This document shows positions 7,768-14,870 of a stretch of DNA of 64,000 nucleotides, in pieces; positions within the stretch are counted from its first letter, which is position 1; every line of letters starts with the position of its first letter. Source of the DNA: Bradyrhizobium sp. AT1 (GTDB lineage Bacteria; Pseudomonadota; Alphaproteobacteria; Rhizobiales; Xanthobacteraceae). Both the position numbers and the translations under genes were made by a program. Below the pieces are notes generated by a model. The model searched no databases. It was not told where the DNA came from and worked only from the letters and a program-made list of their open reading frames with translations. The stretch is from positions 5,280,642 to 5,344,641 of the forward strand of contig NZ_JXDL01000001.1 in the NCBI RefSeq assembly GCF_001590795.1. Direction: 5' to 3'.

Positions 7768-9348
7768 TCACCCCACCATCTTCCGCAACTCCGCCTTCGC
7801 CACCTTCTCCAAGGTCGAGCGCGGCATGTCGTCGACCAGCCGGATCTCGCGCGGCAGCTTGAAGTCGGCAAGGCCGTTGCGGCAGGCTGCCATCACGCGG
7901 TCGTGCAGGTCGGGCGCGGCGCCCGCGACGCCGCCATGCGGGATGATGAAGACGACCGGCACTTCGTCCAGCATCGGGTGCTTCTTCGCCACCACGGCAG
8001 CTTCGCGCACGCCCGGCACGACCGCGATCACCTGCTCGATCTCGGACGCCGCGACGTTCTCGCCGCCGACCTTGAGCATGTCCTTGGCGCGGTCGCCGAA
8101 CTTGATGAAGCCGTTCTGCAGCCGCTCGACACGGTCGCCGGTGAGGAAGAAGCCGTGCGCGTCAAAACTCTCGCGCGTGGCTTTCTCATTGTGCAGATAT
8201 TCCGCGAACAGCGACAGGCCCGGAATGCCCTTGATCGCGAGATTGCCGGTGCCCCCGATGTCCGTCGGCCGGCCGTCATCGTCGGTGATGCGAATTTGAT
8301 ACTCCGGCGCGGCGCGGCCGATCGACATCGGGATGTTGGGCTGATCGACCTCGCCGACGATGCCGTGGGTGATGGTCTCGGTCATGCCCCACCAGCCGAT
8401 CATCTTGACGCCGAACGCGGCAAAGGCCGGCGGTTCGTTGATCGCGGTGCCCCACAGGCGAAACTTGTGGTCTTTCGGGATCTCCTGCTCGAGCAGCGCC
8501 TTCATGCAGAACGGGATCGTCGAGGTCCAGGTCGAACCGTGCTTGCGCGCGACGCCCCAGAACCGGCTCGCCGAGAAACGCGGCTGGATCACGCAGGTCG
8601 CGCCGACCCACAGCGACGCCAGCATGGAGTAGGCGAGAGCGTTGGTGTGGAATAGCGGCAAGTATGCCTGGTGCACGTCGCCGGCATGCAAATCCTCATG
8701 CGCGGCGTTGATCTTGGCGCCCCATAGCGCGTTGGCATGGGTCCACAGCACCGCCTTCGGCCGCGACGTCGTGCCGGAGGTGTACTGCACGCTGCACGGC
8801 GCGAGCGGATCGGTCGCGCGTTTCGGGCGGTCGGCGCTGTCGGCGAACAGGGATTCAAAGCTGTCGCCGCGTGAGACCGCTTGCGCCGGCGCCGCGCCCG
8901 CATCGTGCGAAGTGACTGCCAGCCAACTTATGTTGCTGCAGTTTTGCGCGACGATCTCCGCATAGGCCGGCTGCGTGATCGCGGCGACCGCGCCGCAATG
9001 ATCGGCGAAATAGGCGATCTCGGCCGGCGCCGAACGCGTGTTGGTGGTGACCGCGATGGCGCCGAGCTCGACACAGGCAAACCAGGCCAGCATCGCCTCG
9101 ATGCAATTGTCGAGGTGAATGAGCACATATTCGCCGGGCTTGATGCCGCGCCTCGCCAGCCCCGCCGCGAGTGCGCCGACCCGCTCGTGAAACTCGCCAT
9201 AGCTCCAGCGCCGCGCCGGCGCGTCGAACGGCGCCCAGATCAGGAACGGATGATCCCGCCGGACCTCGGCGCGCATCTTGAGGAGCCAGGGCACGTCGAG
9301 CCCGTCGAACGGGCCGACGATTCCGGCGGTGGTCTGTTGAAGTGGCAT
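7768..9348 (-). CDS. AMP-forming acyl-CoA ligase (CaiC-like)
   Basis: A 526-aa ANL-superfamily enzyme that should adenylate a carboxylic acid and transfer it to CoA. The phosphate loop reads YTSGTTSRPK, with Ser in place of the usual Gly after TSGTT. The A5 motif is GWWGMTE, the A7 motif is TGDRV followed by GDRAKDMLKVGGENV, and the C-terminal catalytic Lys is in LEKVAKAEL. ATG at 9348 is chosen because GGGGGAGA lies just upstream; the frame extends to 9522 without similarity. Best general match is the crotonobetaine/carnitine-CoA or medium-chain acyl-CoA ligase group, but the substrate is uncertain and it has no pathway partners beside it. Confidence 0.88.
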   Translation of the reverse strand: MPLQQTTAGIVGPFDGLDVPWLLKMRAEVRRDHPFLIWAPFDAPARRWSYGEFHERVGALAAGLARRGIKPGEYVLIHLDNCIEAMLAWFACVELGAIAVTTNTRSAPAEIAYFADHCGAVAAITQPAYAEIVAQNCSNISWLAVTSHDAGAAPAQAVSRGDSFESLFADSADRPKRATDPLAPCSVQYTSGTTSRPKAVLWTHANALWGAKINAAHEDLHAGDVHQAYLPLFHTNALAYSMLASLWVGATCVIQPRFSASRFWGVARKHGSTWTSTIPFCMKALLEQEIPKDHKFRLWGTAINEPPAFAAFGVKMIGWWGMTETITHGIVGEVDQPNIPMSIGRAAPEYQIRITDDDGRPTDIGGTGNLAIKGIPGLSLFAEYLHNEKATRESFDAHGFFLTGDRVERLQNGFIKFGDRAKDMLKVGGENVAASEIEQVIAVVPGVREAAVVAKKHPMLDEVPVVFIIPHGGVAGAAPDLHDRVMAACRNGLADFKLPREIRLVDDMPRSTLEKVAKAELRKMVG

Positions 9349-9496
9349 GGCGTCTCCCCCGGTGCAGCCTGCATCTTGCCGGCGGCTGTTTTTTGATGAT
9401 TGCGTCTTCCTGCCATCGGATGAGGCGGGGCGCAAATGGGAGAGGTGCGGATGTGGCCGCGGCTCCACCTGGTTATCGGCGCACAATCTTTCCACC

Positions 9497-9575
9497 GTCA
9501 TGGCCGGGCTTGACCCGGCCATCCACGCCTTGCCGCGCGAAGAACGTGGATGCCCGGGACAAGCCCGGGCATGAC
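9497..9575. repeat. Intergenic inverted repeat, 'GTCATGGCCGGGCTTGACCC' family
   Basis: A 79-nt imperfect palindrome running from GTCATGGCCGGGCTTGACC to GACAAGCCCGGGCATGAC, related to the element at 1034-1118. It sits between the VOC gene stop and the acyl-CoA ligase start, both on the minus strand. Confidence 0.7.
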
Positions 9576-9600
9576 GACCGATTGCGCCGCGCGAGCATGG

Positions 9601-10011
9601 CTAATCCCCGTACGACGAAATCTCGATCAGGCTCCCGTCCGGATCGCGGCAATAGACCGAGCGCAGCGTGCCGCGGGCGCCCTGCTTGGGAACCGGGCCT
9701 TCCTCGATCGCGACGCCGTGTGCCTGCAAATGCGCCACCACCTCGTCGGGCGCGGCCGCGGTGAGGAAGCAGAGGTCTTCGCTGCCGGCGGTCTGGTGGT
9801 CGGCGGTGAACCATTCCACCTTGTCGGCATCGCGCGGCCGGACGTTGATCTTCTGGTTACCAAAGTGAAGCGAAGTCCGCGGCGCTTTGCCGCCGCCGGG
9901 ATCGAACACCTTGACTTCCATGCCGAGAATCCTGCGGTACCAATCCGCACTGGCCGCGACGTCGGCGACGTTGATGACGAGATGATCGAGGGCGTCGACC
10001 TTGACCGGCAT
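9601..10011 (-). CDS. VOC-family protein (glyoxalase/bleomycin-resistance fold)
   Basis: A 136-aa vicinal-oxygen-chelate fold protein with the N-terminal metal-site pattern LDHLVINVADVAASADWY and the C-terminal pattern YCRDPDGSLIEISSY, whose His8-type and Glu positions are the usual divalent-metal ligands. Known members include glyoxalase I, extradiol dioxygenases and drug-binding proteins; the sequence does not tell which. The start has GGAT/AAGG just upstream. It is divergent from the Bug-type binding protein on the other strand. Confidence 0.85.
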   Translation of the reverse strand: MPVKVDALDHLVINVADVAASADWYRRILGMEVKVFDPGGGKAPRTSLHFGNQKINVRPRDADKVEWFTADHQTAGSEDLCFLTAAAPDEVVAHLQAHGVAIEEGPVPKQGARGTLRSVYCRDPDGSLIEISSYGD

Positions 10012-10135
10012 GCCTTATCCTTTCGTCGTGATGCGCGCCGCGCACTTTCCGCCTGCAGCAAGCTTTGTTACAACCCCACCGACGCCGGCTTCAAGACATC
10101 TGGCTTCAAGAACAACACTTGGGAGAACCCTTGAG

Positions 10136-11110
10136 ATGATCACTCGCCGTACCGCGCTGGGCCTGCTCGCCGCCAGTCCGCTTGCAGCCACCCCGCTGTC
10201 GAAGGCCTTTGCCGCCGATTATCCGGCCCGGCCCGTGAAATGGGTGGTCGGCTATCCGCCGGGTGGCGCCACCGACATCCTGGCGCGGCTGATCGGCCAG
10301 CGGCTCTCGGAAAAGCTCGGCCAGCAATTCGTGATCGAGAACAAGCCGGGTGCCGGCAACAACATCGCCACCGAATCGGTCATCAATGCCGAGCCCGACG
10401 GCTACACGCTGCAGCTGGTCAATCCGGCCAACTACATCAACACCTCGCTCTACAAGAATCTGAAGTTCAACTTCGTGACCGATATGGCACCGGTCGCCTC
10501 GTTCCAGCGCGTGCCGAACGTGATGACCGTCAACAAGGACGTGCCGGCGAAGAACGTCGCCGAGTTCATCGAATATGTGAAGGCCAATCCCGGCAAGGTG
10601 AACATGGCCTCGTCCGGCAACGGCACCTCGGTGCACCTGTCCGGCGAAATGTTCATGGCGATGACCGGCTGCAAGATGCAGCACGTGCCCTATCGCGGCG
10701 CGGCGCCCGCGATCACCGACATGCTCGGCGGCCAGGTGCAGGTGATCTTCGACAACATGCCCTCGATCATCCAGCACATCCGCTCCGGCTCACTCCGTGC
10801 GATCGGCGTCACCACCGCGGAGCGCTCGCCGCAATTGCCCGACGTGCAACCGATCGCCGACACCGTGAAGGGCTATGAGGCCAGCGCGCTGTTCGGCATG
10901 GGTGCGCCGAAGAACACGCCGAAGGAGATCATCGCCAAGCTCAACGCCGAGGTCAACGCGCTGATCAAGGAGCCCGACATGGCCAAGCGTCTGGTCGAGC
11001 TCGGCGGCGAGCCGAGGGCGCAGACGCCCGAGGCGTTCGGCGAGGAGATCAAGGCCGAGACCGAGAAGTGGAAGAAGGTCGTCGAGTTCGCCGGCCTGAA
11101 GGTCGAGTAG
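10136..11110 (+). CDS. Bug/TctC-family tripartite tricarboxylate transporter receptor
   Basis: A 324-aa periplasmic solute-binding protein. The N-terminus is a Tat-like or Sec signal (ITRRTALGLLAASPLAATPLSKAFA), followed by the conserved opening YPARPVKWVVGYPPGG and the block NKPGAGNNIATESV. Family members bind carboxylates such as citrate or tricarballylate for the TctAB permease. No tctA or tctB is nearby, so this is one of the many orphan Bug proteins. ATG at 10136 is chosen because GGGAGA lies about 9 nt upstream and it starts the signal peptide. A strong terminator follows. Confidence 0.9.
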   Translation: MITRRTALGLLAASPLAATPLSKAFAADYPARPVKWVVGYPPGGATDILARLIGQRLSEKLGQQFVIENKPGAGNNIATESVINAEPDGYTLQLVNPANYINTSLYKNLKFNFVTDMAPVASFQRVPNVMTVNKDVPAKNVAEFIEYVKANPGKVNMASSGNGTSVHLSGEMFMAMTGCKMQHVPYRGAAPAITDMLGGQVQVIFDNMPSIIQHIRSGSLRAIGVTTAERSPQLPDVQPIADTVKGYEASALFGMGAPKNTPKEIIAKLNAEVNALIKEPDMAKRLVELGGEPRAQTPEAFGEEIKAETEKWKKVVEFAGLKVE

Positions 11111-11134
11111 CGAATTCGTGATGACCGGGATAGG

Positions 11135-11161
11135 AGCCCTGCCGCTCGGCAGGGCTTTTTT
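11135..11161 (+). terminator. Rho-independent terminator after the Bug-type gene
   Basis: AGCCCTGCC (11135-11143) and GGCAGGGCT (11148-11156) form a perfect 9-bp stem with a 4-nt loop, followed by a run of six T residues. It lies 25 nt past the stop codon. Confidence 0.93.
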
Positions 11162-11219
11162 CTTGCCCGCTTTGCTTCGTTGATCTGGAATAAACCGGCG
11201 CGGCGAAACCTGATAATGA

Positions 11220-11240
11220 TGGCACCCGTAACTGGTGCCA
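11220..11240 (+). promoter_or_regulatory. 7-7-7 inverted repeat directly upstream of the DUF3551 ribosome site
   Basis: TGGCACC-CGTAACT-GGTGCCA is a perfect inverted repeat ending 4 nt before the GAAGGAG ribosome site (11244-11250). It could be a mRNA hairpin in the leader or a protein-binding operator. Nothing in the sequence decides between them. Confidence 0.5.
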
Positions 11241-11257
11241 GCTGAAGGAGTTGGATC

Positions 11258-11536
11258 ATGCGCAAGACGCAATTGGTGCTGTTGACGTTCAGTGCGGCGG
11301 TCCTGGCCGGCTTCGCCGCCGCAACGCCCGCGGCCGCGCGCGAGTATCCCTGGTGCGCCCAGGGCGGCGAATATGATTACCCCGGTGAGTGCGCCTACAG
11401 CAGCTATGAACAATGCCAGGCCAGCGTATCAGGCCGGCTGCTCTACTGCGACCGCAACCCGCGTTTCGCCTACGGCCAGGGACAGCCGCCACAACCCCGG
11501 CCGCCGCGGCGCGTACGCCCCGTCGCGCCCTATTAG
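11258..11536 (+). CDS. DUF3551 small secreted protein
   Basis: A 92-aa protein with a Sec signal peptide (MRKTQLVLLTFSAAVLAGFAAATPAAA) and a short mature domain with four Cys in the DUF3551 pattern (YPWCA, GECAYSSYEQC, LLYC). It then runs into a Pro/Arg-rich tail. Such peptides are common and often multi-copy in Bradyrhizobium; their role is not known. The ribosome site GAAGGAG lies 7 nt before the ATG. It converges on the protease gene with a 10-nt gap. Confidence 0.85.
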   Translation: MRKTQLVLLTFSAAVLAGFAAATPAAAREYPWCAQGGEYDYPGECAYSSYEQCQASVSGRLLYCDRNPRFAYGQGQPPQPRPPRRVRPVAPY

Positions 11537-11546
11537 GGCAAGCCGA

Positions 11547-12791
11547 CTACCGCTTCGCGTCCGCCTGTTCCGTGCCGGTACACGAGATCAGCATTGTGTA
11601 GGCGCGGGCGTTGGCGGCGATGTCGGTGGTCTTCAGTTCACCCTTAGGCTCCGCGGTCTGGTAGGGCACCACGGAATTGTCGAGGAAGTCGCGCAGCGCG
11701 CCGGTCTTGATGGCGAAGTTGATGTTCTCGGGGATGTTGCCGGTTGCGACCGCGATTCGCAAATTGTCGAGCTTTCCCGTGACCACGCCGACGATCTGCC
11801 CGGTGGTGTCGAACAGCGGGCCTCCGCTGTTGCCGGGCTGCACGGGCGCGCTGATCTGCAGGAAGCGCGAATCGTTGCGCATCCCACTCAGCGAGCTCAC
11901 GATACCGGTCGTCACCGTGAAGTCCGAGCTCAGAAGCCCGCGGTAGGGAAAGCCGATCGCAACGACGGAATCGCCGGAGCGGATTGAGCGGTCGCGGATC
12001 CGGGCGAACTCCTTGAACGTCGCTGTCGACGGCGCCTGCAACAGGGCGAGATCGTTGGTTGCATCGCTCGATACGACGCGCAACGCCATTGCGGCCTCGC
12101 CCGTGAGATTGCCTTTGAGGTCGCCGCAACTGTCGATCACATGATGGTTCGTGACGATGTGCCCGCTGGCACTGACCACGAAGCCGGTGCCGCTCTTCGA
12201 CTTGGCGGACTTGCTGGCCGGCGGTGGCGCCTGCTTGTCCGCTGCGGCCGCTGGCTTCGCGGTCCCCTTCGTGAAATCCCCGGCCTTGCTGAGCCCGTCT
12301 GCCTTCACCCGCGTGACGCAGTTCGCCAGCGCCGCGACCAGGGGCGCCGTCGACGTCAACACGAATTGGAGTGGCTTACTACCGTTGGTCGTCACCACCA
12401 TCAGGCTTGCCTTCTGGAAGGTGCGAGCGACATTGAGGGGCAGAATGGTCGTCACCATGTTGGAGACGCCGGCGGTCGCAAATAACCTGGCCTGCTCCTG
12501 CCCATCGAAGATGAAGTCAACGGGCGCGGTATCGCCCTTGTTGAAGCGAAAGCTGGGGCTGGCAAAACTGAGAAGCCAGGAGCCTGCCGCATTCTGCGCT
12601 ACGACGAGACTTACTCCATTGGCGTAAGGCGCCGTTGCCGCGCAATGGGAGAAGGCGCCTGTCTCGTCATTGCTGAAGGCGCCGCCGATCCAATTGCCGA
12701 CATTGACGCTGCCGAACGGTCCCGCCGCATTTGCAACTCCGGCGATGCCTACCTGCAATAAGAATGCAACAATCAATGACTTAAGCCACAT
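11547..12791 (-). CDS. HtrA-like secreted trypsin-fold serine protease
   Basis: A 414-aa exported protein. Residues 1-23 are a signal peptide. Residues about 24-180 form an N-terminal domain I do not recognise, with three Cys. A low-complexity Ala/Lys/Pro linker (about 170-200) leads to a trypsin-like domain with catalytic His217 (TNHHVID), Asp247 (TNDLALL) and Ser322 (QPGNSGGPL). There is no PDZ domain, so it is not a classical DegP. Its likely role is periplasmic or surface proteolysis; the substrate is unknown. The start region is divergent from the membrane-protein operon. Confidence 0.88.
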   Translation of the reverse strand: MWLKSLIVAFLLQVGIAGVANAAGPFGSVNVGNWIGGAFSNDETGAFSHCAATAPYANGVSLVVAQNAAGSWLLSFASPSFRFNKGDTAPVDFIFDGQEQARLFATAGVSNMVTTILPLNVARTFQKASLMVVTTNGSKPLQFVLTSTAPLVAALANCVTRVKADGLSKAGDFTKGTAKPAAAADKQAPPPASKSAKSKSGTGFVVSASGHIVTNHHVIDSCGDLKGNLTGEAAMALRVVSSDATNDLALLQAPSTATFKEFARIRDRSIRSGDSVVAIGFPYRGLLSSDFTVTTGIVSSLSGMRNDSRFLQISAPVQPGNSGGPLFDTTGQIVGVVTGKLDNLRIAVATGNIPENINFAIKTGALRDFLDNSVVPYQTAEPKGELKTTDIAANARAYTMLISCTGTEQADAKR

Positions 12792-12894
12792 ACCCAGCCC
12801 CCGGACGCTCTTGATTGCATCTTATCTGCGGGAACAGGTGTCGCGCAACCGGCAGTTGTTTGCCCCGAACGGAATCCTAACGACGGTTTTCGGC

Positions 12895-12922
12895 TTGCCT
12901 TTACTTTGCGATCCCATATACT
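12895..12922 (+). promoter_or_regulatory. Predicted sigma-70 promoter of the membrane protein-regulator-uppS unit
   Basis: TTGCCT at 12895-12900 and TATACT at 12917-12922 are separated by 16 nt, close to the housekeeping consensus. Transcription would start near 12929, about 38 nt before the chosen start codon. The -10 box overlaps the palindrome at 12920-12936, the position expected for a repressor site. Confidence 0.6.
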
Positions 12923-12936
12923 TTGCACGACAAAGT
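12920..12936 (+). promoter_or_regulatory. 17-bp palindromic operator, copy 1
   Basis: ACTTTGCACGACAAAGT, with arms ACTTTG and CAAAGT. It matches 13992-14008 at all but a few central positions and with identical spacing. It overlaps the predicted -10 box and start point. An extra half-site ACTTTGC occurs 17 nt upstream (12903-12909). The adjacent winged-helix regulator is the obvious candidate ligand, which would make the unit autoregulated; this is inference. Confidence 0.7.
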
Positions 12937-12966
12937 TCATGGGGCGGGCAACCCCAGGAGATGCGG

Positions 12967-13608
12967 GTGGAGCGAGGTTTGGCGTTACCGATGCGCGATC
13001 TCGACAAGGCATTGGCCGACATCGTGGCGATCCGCAGCCAGATCGCGGCCGGCACCGCATTCCGCGGCTATGGCCCGGCGACGATGGCTGCGACCGGCGC
13101 CGTCGCGCTCGTCACGGCGCTCCTGCAATTCTGGCTGCTCGGCGATCCCACCGGCGAGCCGCTTGGCTTCTTTGCCGGCTGGCTGATCGCCGCCGCGCTC
13201 TCCGTTCTGATGATCGGGATCGAGATGCGCGCGCGATCGCGCCGTCATCATTCGGGTCTGGCCGATGCCATGATCCACCAGGCGGTCGAGCAGTTCCTGC
13301 CCGCCGGCGTTGCCGGGGTGCTGCTCGCGGTGGTGATGTGGAAGTTCGCGGGCGAGACGCTGTGGCTGCTCCCAGGCCTGTGGCAGATCCTGGTGTCGCT
13401 CGGCATTTTCGCCTCGGTCCGCTCGTTGCCGCGCAGCGTCGCGCTCGCCGGCGCCTGGTATTTCGTGTCCGGCTTCGCGGTGGTGGTGCTCGCGAGCCAG
13501 ACCCACACGCTGTCGCCATGGACCATGGGCCTGCCCTTCGTGATCGGGCAGTCGCTGATGGCGGCCATTCTGCATGTCGCATCCGGAGACCATGATGTCG
13601 AAGACTGA
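12967..13608 (+). CDS. Six-helix integral membrane protein of unknown function
   Basis: About 213 aa with six predicted membrane helices in three pairs: near residues 37-60, 68-90, 113-130, 136-155, 160-180 and 190-210. A charged N-terminal stretch (MRDLDKALADIVAIRSQIAAG) precedes them. GTG at 12967 is preferred because AGGAG ends 6 nt upstream; ATG at 12961 abuts the ribosome site and ATG at 12991 has none at good spacing. I recognise no family. The gene heads a tight unit: its stop overlaps the regulator start. Its cotranscription with a regulator and a polyprenyl synthase suggests a cell-envelope or lipid-carrier role, which is inference. Confidence 0.75.
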   Translation: MERGLALPMRDLDKALADIVAIRSQIAAGTAFRGYGPATMAATGAVALVTALLQFWLLGDPTGEPLGFFAGWLIAAALSVLMIGIEMRARSRRHHSGLADAMIHQAVEQFLPAGVAGVLLAVVMWKFAGETLWLLPGLWQILVSLGIFASVRSLPRSVALAGAWYFVSGFAVVVLASQTHTLSPWTMGLPFVIGQSLMAAILHVASGDHDVED

Positions 13609-13969
13609 CAGCGCGCCCTTTTCCTACGAAGGGCTCGACCGCGTGATCCACGAGAAGGCGAGGCTCGGGCTTCTGACCTCGCTGATGGCGCATCCCAAGG
13701 GGCTGGCATTCGCCGATCTCAAGCAGCTGTGCGGCCTCACCGACGGCAATCTCAGCCGGCACCTTGCCGTGCTCCAGGAGGCCGGCTTCGTCGAGGTGAC
13801 CAAGGGCTACGAGGGCAACCGCCCGCACACCACCTGCCGCCTCACCAAGACCGGGCGCCGACGCTTCCTCGACTATCTCGCCGTGCTGGAACGCCTGGTG
13901 CGCGACGCCGCGAAGGCCGCCGGCCGCGAGGCGCCGCCGCTCGGCCGCCTCGGCATGATCTCGACCTGA
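13595..13969 (+). CDS. Winged-helix transcriptional regulator (MarR/HTH_34-like)
   Basis: A 124-aa DNA-binding protein. Residues about 18-95 form a winged helix: a helix-turn-helix with FADLKQLCGLTDGNLSRHL, then a wing (FVEVTKGYEGNRPHTTCRLT) and a C-terminal dimerisation helix (RRFLDYLAVLERLVRDAAK). The ATG at 13595 has CGGAG 6 nt upstream and overlaps the end of the membrane-protein gene by 14 nt. Two 17-bp palindromes lie in the same unit, one over the promoter and one over the uppS start, so autorepression is likely. No ligand-binding domain is evident. Confidence 0.85.
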   Translation: MSKTDSAPFSYEGLDRVIHEKARLGLLTSLMAHPKGLAFADLKQLCGLTDGNLSRHLAVLQEAGFVEVTKGYEGNRPHTTCRLTKTGRRRFLDYLAVLERLVRDAAKAAGREAPPLGRLGMIST

Positions 13970-13991
13970 TCCTCCCCTTTTTTGACCGGAG

Positions 13992-14008
13992 ACTTTGCAA
14001 TGCAAAGT
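13992..14008 (+). promoter_or_regulatory. 17-bp palindromic operator, copy 2, centred on the uppS start codon
   Basis: ACTTTGCAATGCAAAGT is a perfect palindrome around a single central base, and that base is the A of the uppS ATG (14000). It shares ACTTTGCA and CAAAGT with copy 1 at the same spacing. It may act as an internal roadblock or a second binding site for looping with copy 1, which lies about 1.07 kb upstream. Confidence 0.7.
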
Positions 14009-14737
14009 GACACGTCCCCTAGCGAGAAGCTTCATGTCGGCATCATCATGGACGGCAATGGACGATGGGCGACGCGCCGCGGCCTGTCGCGCGTGCGCGG
14101 CCACGAGGCCGGCGTCGAAGCCATCCGCCGCATCGTCGAGGCCGCGCCCAAGCAAGGCATCGGCACGCTGACGCTCTACGCCTTCTCCACCGACAATTGG
14201 CGCAGGCCGAAGGCCGAGGTCGCCGCACTGATGACCCTGCTGCGCTTCTATCTCGCCAATGAGGTGCAGAGCCTCGTCAAGAACGGCGTGCGTCTCACCG
14301 TGATCGGTCGTCGCGATCGCCTGCCTGATGGCATCGCCACCGCGATCAAGCGCGCCGAAGACGCGACTGCGGGCGGCGGCACGCTGCACCTGCGCATCGC
14401 GGTCGATTACTCCGCGCGCGACGCCATTCTCAATGCTGCGGCGAAGGCTGCCGCGTTGACCAGCATCACCCGCGAAGCCTTCTCGCAGCTCGTCACCGGC
14501 GAAGCGGGCCTGCGCGACGTCGATCTCATCATCCGCACCTCGGGCGAGAAGCGGCTGTCGGACTTCCTGCTCTGGGAAGGTGCCTATGCCGAGCTGCACT
14601 TCACCGAGCGGATGTGGCCCGAGTTCGACGCGAGCGATCTCGCCGCGGCGCTGGCCTCCTTCCACGGCCGCGAGCGCCGCTTCGGCGGCCTCCAGGCGAT
14701 CATGCCCGAGGAGGTGCCGTCGCTGTCGCGGGTGTAG
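14000..14737 (+). CDS. uppS: Isoprenyl (undecaprenyl-type) diphosphate synthase
   Basis: A 245-aa cis-prenyltransferase making a polyprenyl diphosphate carrier from FPP and IPP. Diagnostic motifs: HVGIIMDGNGRWA (catalytic Asp18), TLYAFSTDNW (about 56-65) and IRTSGEKRLSDFLLW with AELHFTERMWPEF near the C-terminus, carrying the Mg/IPP-binding Arg and Glu. GGAG lies 8 nt before the ATG at 14000. The housekeeping uppS usually sits beside cdsA, dxr and frr; none is here, so this is probably a second paralogue with a regulated, specialised role. It is the third gene of the unit headed at 12967. Confidence 0.9.
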   Translation: MQSDTSPSEKLHVGIIMDGNGRWATRRGLSRVRGHEAGVEAIRRIVEAAPKQGIGTLTLYAFSTDNWRRPKAEVAALMTLLRFYLANEVQSLVKNGVRLTVIGRRDRLPDGIATAIKRAEDATAGGGTLHLRIAVDYSARDAILNAAAKAAALTSITREAFSQLVTGEAGLRDVDLIIRTSGEKRLSDFLLWEGAYAELHFTERMWPEFDASDLAAALASFHGRERRFGGLQAIMPEEVPSLSRV

Positions 14738-14743
14738 CGCAGA

Positions 14744-14769
14744 GGCGGAGCCGAGCAAGGGTCTCCGCC
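14744..14769 (+). terminator. Hairpin after uppS without T tract
   Basis: GGCGGAG (14744-14750) pairs with CTCCGCC (14763-14769), with further CC/GG pairing inside. No T run follows, so it may attenuate rather than fully stop transcription towards the radical SAM gene. Confidence 0.4.
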
Positions 14770-14870
14770 GCAATCGCGCTTGATATCTTCAAAAGTTCAG
14801 TCGGGGGATTGGGCTTCTTCACAGGAAGCGGGACGGACGATCACGCCAACCAAAGCGGGAGCGAAAGTCC

